Below are positions 57,181 to 64,000 of a DNA stretch of 64,000 nucleotides, piece by piece. The stretch covers positions 91,739 to 155,738 of the forward strand of contig NZ_JABVXC010000010.1 in the NCBI RefSeq assembly GCF_013349955.1, given 5' to 3'. How positions within the stretch are numbered: position 1 is the stretch's first letter; the number at the start of each line of letters is the position of its first letter. The translations under genes were made by a program, and so were the position numbers. Below the pieces are notes generated by a model. The model made no database searches. It was not told where the DNA came from and saw only the letters and a list, made by a program, of their open reading frames with translations. Origin of the DNA: Onishia taeanensis (GTDB lineage Bacteria > Pseudomonadota > Gammaproteobacteria > Pseudomonadales > Halomonadaceae).

Positions 57181-57212
57181 CTTTCTACTTCTCTACCTTT
57201 CTAGCTTTCTAC
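57181..57212. repeat. 8-bp pyrimidine-rich tandem repeat, four copies
   Basis: CTTTCTAC, TTCTCTAC, CTTTCTAG and CTTTCTAC follow one another in a longer pyrimidine tract (57157-57236) between the MATE gene and mmsB. Confidence 0.75.
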
Positions 57213-57237
57213 CTCTGATTCCTCGCCGCCTCTCATC

Positions 57238-58137
57238 TCAGTCTTCGTCGCGGCGATACAGGCGCTGAATGCTCGAAAAATCGAGCCCGCCGTTGCCATT
57301 GGCCGCATGCAGGGCAAAGAGGTTACGCGCCTGAGAGCCCATCGGCACCGTCGACTTCGAGCCCAGCGCCAGCTCCCAGGCGAGGCCGAGATCCTTGGCC
57401 ATCAGGTCGGTATGAAAACCGCCCCGGTAGCCGTTCGACGCCGGCGCTTTCTCCATCACCCCGGGCCAGGGGTTGTAGCCGTTGAGCGCCCAGTTACCGC
57501 CGCTGCTCTGCTTCATGATCTCGGAGAGTACCGCCGGGTCGAGGCCATTCTCGACGCCTAGTGCCAGCGCCTCTGCCGTGCCGCTCATGAGGATACCCAG
57601 CAGCATGTTGTTGCAGATCTTGGCCACCTGGCCGGCACCGGTTTCGCCGGCGTGGAAGATGTTCTTACCCATGGCCTCGAGAACCGGCTTGGCCCGCTCG
57701 AAGCCTTCGTCGCTGCCACCGACGATGAAAGACAAAGTGCCGGCCACGGCACCGCCCACCCCGCCCGACACGGGAGCATCAACGAAGGCAAACCCGCGTT
57801 CGGCGGCGGCGGCGCCCACGGTGCGGGAATCATCCGGAGCGATGGTCGAGGCATCGATGATCAGCGGGTTACCGGCGAGAGTGTCCAGCAGCCCCTGGGC
57901 ATCGCCATTGCCAAGGTAAAGCCCCTTCACATGGGCGCCTGCCGGCAGCATCGAGACCACCACCTCGGCCTCCTGGGTCACCGCCTCGGCGCTGGCGGCA
58001 CGGCGGGCACCGGCGTCCTCGAGGGTTTGCATGGCTTGATCCGAAAGATCGAAGACGCAGACGTCATGGCCGGCCTTGACCAGATTGGTGGCCATGGGGC
58101 CTCCCATGTTGCCAAGACCGATAAAGGCGATACGCAT
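57238..58137 (-). CDS. mmsB: 3-hydroxyisobutyrate dehydrogenase
   Basis: NAD-dependent oxidation of 3-hydroxyisobutyrate to methylmalonate semialdehyde in valine breakdown. The 299-residue protein has the Rossmann motif IGLGNMGGPMATNLVKAGH, the substrate loop FVDAPVSGGVGGAVAGTL and the catalytic lysine in GQVAKICNNMLLG, and ends with the HIBADH C-terminal segment DFSSIQRLYR. It follows the hydrolase gene of the same pathway on the same strand, separated by a repeat-rich 163-base gap. Confidence 0.95.
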   Translation of the reverse strand: MRIAFIGLGNMGGPMATNLVKAGHDVCVFDLSDQAMQTLEDAGARRAASAEAVTQEAEVVVSMLPAGAHVKGLYLGNGDAQGLLDTLAGNPLIIDASTIAPDDSRTVGAAAAERGFAFVDAPVSGGVGGAVAGTLSFIVGGSDEGFERAKPVLEAMGKNIFHAGETGAGQVAKICNNMLLGILMSGTAEALALGVENGLDPAVLSEIMKQSSGGNWALNGYNPWPGVMEKAPASNGYRGGFHTDLMAKDLGLAWELALGSKSTVPMGSQARNLFALHAANGNGGLDFSSIQRLYRRDED

Positions 58138-58167
58138 GGCGTGGCTCCTTGTTGGTTTGTTATATGA

Positions 58168-58230
58168 CCGTTGTTGTTATGCGTTGTTGTTACGCGTTGC
58201 TATTAATGCATTGTTGTTATTGCGTTTATT
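58168..58230. repeat. Degenerate 13-14-bp tandem repeat between mmsB and the hydrolase gene
   Basis: Successive units CCGTTGTTGTTAT, GCGTTGTTGTTAC, GCGTTGCTATTAAT, GCATTGTTGTTATT and a truncated GCGTTTATT make a T/G-rich array in the gap upstream of mmsB. Confidence 0.75.
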
Positions 58231-58300
58231 GCGCTTCCGGTTTTTTGTACCGCGCTTGTTGGCTGTTCTTCGCTACTGTTGTCGCTGCTGCGTGGCTGTA

Positions 58301-59416
58301 TTAAAGCTCGCGCAGCGGGTGCGTCTCGGGATTCCACAGCGGGCGCAGCAGGGCCTCGACATCGGCCTTGGGCACAGCGCCGACGCTTGCATGCGACCAG
58401 CGCGGGGTCTTGTCCTTGTCGATCAACAACGCCCGCACGCCCTCGGCGAGGTCGCCTTTCAGACAGCACTGCACCGAGAGGTTGAGCTCTTCACGGAAGG
58501 CCTCGGCAAGGCCGGTGCGAGAATGACGCCGGATCATCTGCCAGACCAGCTGGGCACTTAGCGGGCAGCCGGCGGCGAGCCGCGCCCGATTGGCGGCGAG
58601 CCAGTCATCCTGGTGATCATCGCCGAGGATGCGCGCGACGGCATCTGTGGCCGATGCGCAGGCGGTGAGACGCTGCAGGTGATCGCGATGCGGCCACAGC
58701 TGGGCAGCCGGCGCCTGGCTCCGATCCTCGAAGCGGTCGAGCACACGCCCCACCACCGCCTGCAGCGCCTGGGTGTCGTCGGCCTCGTCGAAGTCGGCCG
58801 ATAGCAGCGCCTCGAACAGGGCCTCGCGGCTCGCCCGAGGCACGAAGCGGTCGGCCAGGCCCAGGTCCAGGGCATCCCGCGCATTGAGTTGAGCGCCGGT
58901 CAGGCCCAGGTAGGCGCCGATGCCCGGCGGCATACGGTTGAGGAACCAACTGGCACCGATGTCCGGATACAGGCCGATGCTGATCTCCGGCATCGCCAGC
59001 AGAGAGGTCTCGGTGACCAGCCGATAACCGGCACCGGCCATCAGCCCCATGCCGCCGCCCATCACGATGCCATCGCCCCACACCAGCAGCGGCTTCTCGT
59101 AGCAATGGATCTGGTAATCGAGGGCGTATTCGCCGGTGAAGTAGGTCTCAGCGAAGGCGCCGCCCTCCCCAGACTCAATCGCCTTGTACAGCGCGACGAT
59201 GTCACCGCCGGCGCAGAATGCCTTCTCGCCGGCACCTTCCAGCCAGACGGCGACGACCCGCTCGTCTTCTGCCCACTGGCTCAGGCGGGCCGAGAGCTGT
59301 TCGATCATGGCGAGCGACAGGGCATTCAGTGCCTTAGGGGCATTGAGGGTCGCCACCCCAATAAACTGCCCTTCGCGGGTGGGGCGCTCCTCGAACAGCA
59401 CGGGTGCATCGGTCAT
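58301..59416 (-). CDS. 3-hydroxyisobutyryl-CoA hydrolase
   Basis: A 371-residue crotonase-fold enzyme of the HIBCH subgroup, releasing 3-hydroxyisobutyrate from its CoA ester in valine catabolism. Markers are AFCAGGDIVALYKAIESG, WGDGIVMGGGMGLMAG (oxyanion hole) and the substrate-site MPEISIGLYPDIGASWFLNRMP, which contains the catalytic glutamate. Its size, longer than a simple enoyl-CoA hydratase (about 260), supports HIBCH. It lies between an acyl-CoA dehydrogenase and mmsB. Confidence 0.93.
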   Translation of the reverse strand: MTDAPVLFEERPTREGQFIGVATLNAPKALNALSLAMIEQLSARLSQWAEDERVVAVWLEGAGEKAFCAGGDIVALYKAIESGEGGAFAETYFTGEYALDYQIHCYEKPLLVWGDGIVMGGGMGLMAGAGYRLVTETSLLAMPEISIGLYPDIGASWFLNRMPPGIGAYLGLTGAQLNARDALDLGLADRFVPRASREALFEALLSADFDEADDTQALQAVVGRVLDRFEDRSQAPAAQLWPHRDHLQRLTACASATDAVARILGDDHQDDWLAANRARLAAGCPLSAQLVWQMIRRHSRTGLAEAFREELNLSVQCCLKGDLAEGVRALLIDKDKTPRWSHASVGAVPKADVEALLRPLWNPETHPLREL

Positions 59417-59489
59417 CGGTCGGGCTCCTTGTCGGTCTTCGTATCTCAGGATCGGTGAGGCATAAAGAGCTCAATTGCCAAGCGAGGCC

Positions 59490-60656
59490 TCACTGCAGCG
59501 ACTCGATCACGCCATCGGCGAGCAGGCGCCGGGCGCTGATCAGGCGCATGATCTCGTTAGTGCCCTCGAGGATCTGGTGCACGCGGGTATCACGCACCAG
59601 CCGCTCCAGCGGATATTCCTTGATATAGCCATAGCCGCCGTGCAGCTGCAGGGCCTCGTTGCAGACGTTGAAGCCCATGTCGGTGGCGACCCGCTTGGCC
59701 ATGGCGCAGTGGGCGGTGGCCTCCGGGTCGCCTTGGTCGAGACGCCAGGCCGCATGGCGCACCATCAGCCGCGATGCCACCAAGTCGCTTGCCATGTCGG
59801 CAAGCTTGAACTGCAAGGCCTGGAAACTCGAGAGCTCGCGGCCAAACTGCTTGCGCTGGCCCAGATAGTCACGCGACAGCGTCAGCGCCTGCTGGGCGGC
59901 GCCCAACGAGCAACTGGCGATGTTGAGCCGCCCACCGTCGAGGCCCTTCATGGCCAGGCGGAAGCCCTCGCCTTCTTCACCGAGACGGTTACCGACCGGC
60001 ACCCGCACATCATCGAAGCTGACCAGCCGCGTTGGCTGACTCTTCCAGCCCATCTTCTCTTCGTTCTTGCCGTATTCGATACCGGCACTGTCGGCGGGCA
60101 CCAGAAAGGCGGAAATACCCCCAGCGCCGGAATCAGGTGCGCCGGTGCGGGCCATGACCACCAGCACGTCGGTGGCCCCGGCCCCGGAAATGAACATCTT
60201 CGAGCCGCTGATCCGGTACTCGTCGCCTTCGCGTACTGCCTTGCTGCGCAGGTTGGCCGCATCAGAACCGGCGCCTGGCTCGGTCAGGCAGTAGGAGGCC
60301 AGCAGCTCGCCGCTGATCAGCCGCTCCAACCAGGTCTCGCGCAGCGCCTCGCTGCCCCAGTTGGCAATCATCCAACTGGCCATGTTGTGAATGGTCAGAT
60401 AGGCCGTGGTCGAAATGCAGCCCTGGGCGAGCTGCTCGAAGATCAGCGAGGCCTCGAGCCGCGAGAGCCCCAGCCCGCCCCGCGCCTCATCGATATAGAT
60501 GCCCAGAAAGCCGGCTTCACCAGCGCGCTTGATGACATCCACCGGAAAGTACGAACGGGCATCCCAGTCGGCAGCATGGTCGCTGAGCTCGGCGCGGCAG
60601 AAGTCCGCCGCCGCCTGCTGCAGGGCGTACTGGTCCTCGGTGAGTGCAAAATCCAT
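59490..60656 (-). CDS. Acyl-CoA dehydrogenase, probably isobutyryl-CoA dehydrogenase
   Basis: A 388-residue FAD flavoenzyme. It has the N-terminal helical domain (MDFALTEDQYALQQAAADF), YCLTEPGAGSDAANL, ISGSKMFISGAGATDVLVVMARTG, QALQFKLADMAS, LQLHGGYGYIKEYPLER and the terminal ILEGTNEIMR. The catalytic glutamate site and close linkage to 3-hydroxyisobutyryl-CoA hydrolase and mmsB indicate isobutyryl-CoA in the valine pathway, though short branched-chain specificity generally is possible. ATG 60656 after AGGAG is preferred over an ATG seven codons earlier. Confidence 0.92.
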   Translation of the reverse strand: MDFALTEDQYALQQAAADFCRAELSDHAADWDARSYFPVDVIKRAGEAGFLGIYIDEARGGLGLSRLEASLIFEQLAQGCISTTAYLTIHNMASWMIANWGSEALRETWLERLISGELLASYCLTEPGAGSDAANLRSKAVREGDEYRISGSKMFISGAGATDVLVVMARTGAPDSGAGGISAFLVPADSAGIEYGKNEEKMGWKSQPTRLVSFDDVRVPVGNRLGEEGEGFRLAMKGLDGGRLNIASCSLGAAQQALTLSRDYLGQRKQFGRELSSFQALQFKLADMASDLVASRLMVRHAAWRLDQGDPEATAHCAMAKRVATDMGFNVCNEALQLHGGYGYIKEYPLERLVRDTRVHQILEGTNEIMRLISARRLLADGVIESLQ

Positions 60657-60724
60657 GGTGATCTCCTCTGACGTCACCGGCCGGCAGACCTATCGACATC
60701 CTCTGAAGCGCCAAGGCGTTAGCA

Positions 60725-60742
60725 CTGGGCGTTAACGTCAGG
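60725..60742. promoter_or_regulatory. Second probable LiuR-type operator
   Basis: CTGGGCGTTAACGTCAGG agrees with the site at 60913-60930 at 14 of 18 positions, including the whole CGTTAACGTCA core. It lies about 70 bases before the acyl-CoA dehydrogenase ATG. Confidence 0.5.
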
Positions 60743-60902
60743 CGCCTTAAGACTGTCGGTACTCGCGTCGGCCCGGCCATAACGCTTTCCATAGCATGAG
60801 TAACAGCAAGAATGGCGGGGGCCGCGGCCTCGACGGGCAATGTCACCAACCTAGCATTTGCTTGGTCGGGCGCAAGCCACCCCTTGGTCTAAGGCCAACA
60901 GC

Positions 60903-60929
60903 ATTATATTCCCTTTACGTTAACGTCAA
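60903..60929 (-). promoter_or_regulatory. Promoter of the valine-catabolism genes
   Basis: On the minus strand -35 TTGACG (60929-60924) and a perfect -10 TATAAT (60908-60903), but only 15 bases apart. The probable LiuR operator covers the -35 and most of the spacer. Confidence 0.65.
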
Positions 60930-60930
60930 G
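60913..60930. promoter_or_regulatory. Probable LiuR operator (MerR-type palindrome)
   Basis: CTTTACGTTAACGTCAAG is an 18-base inverted repeat with a single mismatch. It lies between the divergent acyl-CoA dehydrogenase and MerR regulator genes and fits the LiuR site type known for branched-chain amino-acid regulons of proteobacteria. Confidence 0.7.
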
Positions 60931-61032
60931 CATAACTAGTCTGGGAGAGTCGAAGCGCCACGGCGTTCATGCGATCATTCCGGTACTGACCCATGCATCG
61001 CAACAGCATCGCTAACGCCAAGGAACGCCACT

Positions 61033-61482
61033 ATGCCCAAGCCCAGCCAGACCGAGTCACAGGCAACCCCGGCCGACAGCGCCGCGGGAACCCTGAAGCG
61101 CAAGCGAACTTTCGCGATCGGTGAGCTGGCCGAGATGTTCGAGGTAACGCCCCGTACCATCCGCTTCTACGAGCAGGAGGGATTGCTGTCGCCTGAGCGC
61201 AAGGGGCAACGACGCATCTATCACGACAAGGACCGGGTGCGGCTGAAGCTAACGCTGCGTGGCAAGCGGCTCGGCTTCACCCTCGCCGAGATTCGTGAGG
61301 TCGTCGAGCTCTACGATGCCATGCCCGGCGGCAACACCCGCCAGCTTCATCGCATGCTCGAAATTCTTGCCGAGAAACGGGCCGATATGGAGCAGCGCCT
61401 CGAGGATATCCGCCTGATGCAGCATGAGCTCGATGACGTCGAGACCCGCTGCCGAGCGGTACTGGAGCGGCTGGAACCTTGA
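61033..61482 (+). CDS. liuR: MerR-family regulator, LiuR-like
   Basis: A 149-residue regulator with the MerR winged helix-turn-helix at about residues 25-95 (FAIGELAEMFEVTPRTIRFYEQEGLLSPERKGQRRIY) and a C-terminal coiled coil (LAEKRADMEQRLEDIRLMQHEL). It has no metal-binding cysteine cluster (one Cys only), against a metal sensor. Divergence from valine-catabolism genes and the intervening palindromic operators suggest LiuR, which responds to branched-chain acyl-CoA intermediates. A perfect 16-base palindrome (61484-61499) follows its stop. Confidence 0.88.
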   Translation: MPKPSQTESQATPADSAAGTLKRKRTFAIGELAEMFEVTPRTIRFYEQEGLLSPERKGQRRIYHDKDRVRLKLTLRGKRLGFTLAEIREVVELYDAMPGGNTRQLHRMLEILAEKRADMEQRLEDIRLMQHELDDVETRCRAVLERLEP

Positions 61483-61572
61483 GCCAGGCCTAGGCCTGGT
61501 ATACCAGCAACACGCGCCCCGTGGCGGGCGCAGCGCTCCGGTTCTAAAAGCACAATAACCACAGGAGCCAGC

Positions 61573-63288
61573 ATGACACCCCAACGCCTCACCCCGGATT
61601 CGCCCACCACCCCGCCTGTAGCAAGCTATGTCAGTGGCACCAGCGACACACCCCTCAAGGGCCAGACCATCGGCGACTGTTTCGATGCTACCGTCGCGCG
61701 GGTGCCCGACCGTGATGCCCTGCTAAGCCTGCACCAGGGGTTGCGCTATAGCTGGCGGGAACTGCAGGCCGAAGTCGACAAGGCCGCCCGTGCCCTGCTC
61801 GCCGCTGGTGTCGTTCAGGGTGAGCGCGTCGGTATCTGGGCACCCAACCGGGCCGAATGGACCATCACCCAGTTCGCCACCGCCAAGATCGGCGCCATCC
61901 TGGTCAACCTGAACCCGAGCTACCGCACCCACGAGCTGGAATACGCCCTCACCCAGTCCGCCACCGCGACCCTGATTCTGCAGGGGCGCTTCAAGGCCTC
62001 GAACTACGTACAGATGATCGCCGAGCTGGCCCCGGAGCTCGCCGAAGCGCAAGAAGGCGGCCTGAACTGCCCTCAGCTGCCGGCGCTCAAGCGGGTGGTC
62101 TGTCTCGATAGCGCCGATGCCCTGCCCGGCATGCTCACCTGGCAAGGCCTACTGGAAGGCGCCAAGACGATCAGCCAGGCCCGGCTCGCCGAGGTTCAGG
62201 GGGCGCTGCAATTCGATGAACCGATCAATATCCAGTACACCTCCGGGACCACCGGCGCGCCCAAGGGGGCGACGCTTTCCCACCACAACATTCTCAATAA
62301 CGGCTTCTTCGTCGCCCGCGCCATGGGCTTCTCGGAGCGCGACCGGCTGGTGATTCCAGTGCCGCTCTATCACTGCTTCGGCATGGTGATGGGCAACCTG
62401 GGCTGCATGACCCACGGCGCGACCATGATCTACCCCGGCGACGGCTTCGACGCCGAAGCGACGCTTACTGCCGTGGAAAACGAACGCGCCACCGCCCTCT
62501 TCGGCGTACCGACCATGTTCATCGCCGAACTGGAGCACCCGCGCTTTTCAGAGTTCGACCTTTCGACGCTGCGTACCGGCGTCATGGCCGGCTCCATCTG
62601 CCCCATCGAAGTGATGCGCCAGGTCATCGACAAGATGCACATGGAAGGCGTGACCATCTGCTACGGCATGACCGAGACCAGCCCGGTCAGCTTCCAGACC
62701 CTGCCCGATGCCCCGCTCGACAAGCGCGTGACCACCGTGGGCACCATTCACCCGCACCTGGAGGTCAAGCTGATCGACCCGGCCACCGGCGCTGTGGTGC
62801 CCAGAGGCGAGCGCGACGAGCTTTGCACCCGCGGCTATAGCGTGATGCTCGGCTACTGGGACAACCCCGAAGCGACGGCTAAATCCATCGACGCCAGCCG
62901 CTGGATGCATACCGGCGACCTCGCCACCATGGACGAAGACGGCTACGTGGCCATTGTCGGGCGCATCAAGGACATGATCATCCGCGGCGGCGAGAACATC
63001 TATCCCCGCGAGATCGAAGACTTCCTCTACACCCACCCCGCCATCTCGGATGTTCAGGTGATCGGCGTACCCGATGCCAAGTACGGCGAAGAAGTGATGG
63101 CCTGGGTCAAGCTGATCGAGGGCGAAGAGCTGGATGAAGAAGGCCTGAGAGACTTCTGCCAGGGCAAGATCGCCCACTTCAAGATTCCCCGCTACGTGAA
63201 GTTCGTCGACGCCTTCCCGATGACCGTTACCGGCAAGATACAGAAGTTCAAGATGCGCGAAGAAGCCACCCACGAACTGGGACTGTAA
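61573..63288 (+). CDS. AMP-forming acyl-CoA synthetase
   Basis: A 571-residue adenylate-forming enzyme with the P-loop-like [18 protein letters not shown], the [11 protein letters not shown] motif A5, [36 protein letters not shown] hinge region and the catalytic lysine in [12 protein letters not shown]. It activates a fatty or short branched-chain acid to its CoA ester, probably within the LiuR regulon because it directly follows the regulator gene (90 bases). AGGAG precedes the ATG. The exact acid is not predictable from motifs. Confidence 0.92.
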   Translation: MTPQRLTPDSPTTPPVASYVSGTSDTPLKGQTIGDCFDATVARVPDRDALLSLHQGLRYSWRELQAEVDKAARALLAAGVVQGERVGIWAPNRAEWTITQFATAKIGAILVNLNPSYRTHELEYALTQSATATLILQGRFKASNYVQMIAELAPELAEAQEGGLNCPQLPALKRVVCLDSADALPGMLTWQGLLEGAKTISQARLAEVQGALQFDEPINIQYTSGTTGAPKGATLSHHNILNNGFFVARAMGFSERDRLVIPVPLYHCFGMVMGNLGCMTHGATMIYPGDGFDAEATLTAVENERATALFGVPTMFIAELEHPRFSEFDLSTLRTGVMAGSICPIEVMRQVIDKMHMEGVTICYGMTETSPVSFQTLPDAPLDKRVTTVGTIHPHLEVKLIDPATGAVVPRGERDELCTRGYSVMLGYWDNPEATAKSIDASRWMHTGDLATMDEDGYVAIVGRIKDMIIRGGENIYPREIEDFLYTHPAISDVQVIGVPDAKYGEEVMAWVKLIEGEELDEEGLRDFCQGKIAHFKIPRYVKFVDAFPMTVTGKIQKFKMREEATHELGL

Positions 63289-63342
63289 CGCCGCTTCCTA
63301 TGGGCAACCAGCAATTCCTGCTAGCCCGCAAGGCCTCAATCA

Positions 63343-63381
63343 CACCCCGAAAGCCGTACCCCCAACTTTCGGGGTGTTTTT
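63343..63381 (+). terminator. Rho-independent terminator of the acyl-CoA synthetase gene
   Basis: CACCCCGAAAG (63343-63353) pairs with CTTTCGGGGTG (63366-63376) around a 12-base loop and is followed by TTTTT. Confidence 0.88.
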
Positions 63382-63860
63382 ATATGAGAAAGCTGAAATC
63401 GACCGGCCCACTCCCCCGCTGCGGGATAAAGCAGCTCCTTTTACCTGCCGTCTTTTGCATCCAAGGCCACTAATGAATAGGCTGACTGTTCACGGTCAGT
63501 AACAGCCCAGAAATGACCGACAGCATCGCACCAGGGAAAGGACTACTGCATGGATGGCAGGACGCCATCACGATATGCCCAGGTAGGGGCGGTAGCGTGC
63601 CTGGTGGCTTACCAAGCCTCCTGCCACAGAACTCAAACCTCACGGACAATGTCTGCGGCACTTCAGATGCACATCCGCCCCACCAAGCCTATCTCCGACG
63701 GTGGTGTGCATTGCGCACGCACATGCGGCCAACTCGAATCATGGATGGATGCAGAGTATTATTGAATCCGGCAAAACGCGCAGGCGCGCGAATTCTGCAT
63801 AGGTAGCCAAGCAATTTATGGAAACCTTTGCTTTCAAGGGGTTACATGGCTTGTAGCGCG

Positions 63861-63908
63861 CTCGTTTATTGACTTGAACGCGCCAGGTCGTTCAAGTTAA
63901 TAAACGAG
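63861..63908. promoter_or_regulatory. 19-bp inverted repeat, probable operator or promoter element
   Basis: CTCGTTTATTGACTTGAAC (63861-63879) and GTTCAAGTTAATAAACGAG (63890-63908) are inverted copies with one mismatch around a 10-base centre. A perfect -10 box TATAAT follows eight bases later, so the element probably controls a plus-strand gene beyond the window. Confidence 0.6.
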
Positions 63909-64000
63909 TGTTCTGTATAATCACTGTTGAACTAAACCGCTTCGCGGTAGCTGTCGTCGAATCCTGTCTTTCGCCTCATCGAACCACACTGTTCCTTGAC

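Larger units (their letters stand above)
63289..64000. other. Terminal intergenic region, no convincing gene
   Basis: About 700 bases contain the acyl-CoA synthetase terminator, and a 19-base inverted repeat (63861-63908) followed by TATAAT at 63916-63921. Two overlapping plus-strand open frames (63513-63806, 63550-63765) lack ribosome sites and recognisable domains. The composition near 63550-63780 could be an eroded insertion sequence or gene, but I cannot identify one. Confidence 0.5.

Noticed and set aside
61484..61499. Perfect 16-base palindrome after the MerR gene as a terminator
   Set aside because: CCAGGCCTAGGCCTGG has no room for a loop and no T-run follows; it may be a chance palindrome, and the next gene is probably read through.
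63513..63806. Small ORFs in the terminal region as genes or a decayed insertion sequence
   Set aside because: No start signals, no transposase motif and no terminal repeats bounding them could be seen.
63916..63930. LexA box near the window end
   Set aside because: CTGTATAATCACTG has a good left half but does not end in the required CAG at the proper spacing.
1..64000. CRISPR array, prophage, integron or antiphage island
   Set aside because: No evenly spaced direct repeats with unique spacers, no integrase or phage structural genes, and the tRNA cluster has no adjoining integration module.

Overview
The window is a 64 kb chromosomal segment, high in GC, from a gammaproteobacterium, most likely Halomonas or a close relative in the Halomonadaceae. 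The evidence is the gyrA-serC-pheA-tyrA/aroA-cmk-rpsA block with a TyrA-AroA fusion, an MvaT-type rather than enterobacterial H-NS xenogeneic silencer, MiaE, a glycine-betaine binding protein and the overall protein flavour. It is dense housekeeping DNA. I see no prophage, CRISPR array, rRNA operon, transposase or defence island. All family calls come from reading the translations and motifs, with no database search.

Layout. 1-3145 (+): end of pilC, then pilD, coaE, yacG and a Tus-like replication-terminus protein. 3146-4405: a repeat-bearing gap and mvaT. 4406-5695: bioA behind a probable BirA operator. 5845-15783 (-): the mixed-function supraoperon rpsA, cmk, tyrA-aroA, pheA, serC, with gyrA upstream. 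15904-18401: a G3E (COG0523) GTPase with an apparent Zur box, divergent from a histone-deacetylase-like zinc hydrolase. 18526-27082 (-): the protein quality-control block tig, clpP, clpX, lon, hupB, ppiD, with heat-shock-like promoters before tig and lon. 27437-27898 (-): a tRNA cluster, two identical tRNA-His, tRNA-Arg and tRNA-Pro. 28119-30347 (+): folD, then luxS with mtnN. 30532-33476: a lipoprotein esterase, a type I asparaginase, a DUF2789 protein and a RatA-like protein. 33635-35347 (-): a two-domain acyltransferase resembling OlsF. 35530-38081 (+): queC, queE, an unusual double QueD-like protein and a YkgJ protein, overlapping one another. 38269-43597 (-): a 1296-residue SARP/cyclase-like/ATPase/TPR regulator, miaE and a DUF1289 protein. 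43977-49036 (+): acnB, a small beta-barrel protein, rraA and an orphan betaine-binding protein. 49209-52765: ppsA with its divergent regulator ppsR. 52799-55422 (-): a glutarate catabolism pair (CoA-transferase, glutaryl-CoA dehydrogenase). 55692-57065 (-): a MATE exporter. 57238-63288: valine/branched-chain catabolism (mmsB, 3-hydroxyisobutyryl-CoA hydrolase, acyl-CoA dehydrogenase) divergent from a LiuR-like MerR regulator and an acyl-CoA synthetase. 63289-64000: no convincing gene.

The observations most worth following are the two-domain QueD-like protein whose active-site motifs seem divided between its halves, the apparent Zur box at the G3E GTPase, two matching sigma-32-type promoters, a Tus homologue far from the usual enterobacterial setting, an OlsF-type fusion, a SARP fused to a degenerate cyclase domain and a STAND-like ATPase, a 169 bp imperfect palindrome ending in a MATE gene, and a recurring class of 13-14 bp minisatellites in intergenic DNA.
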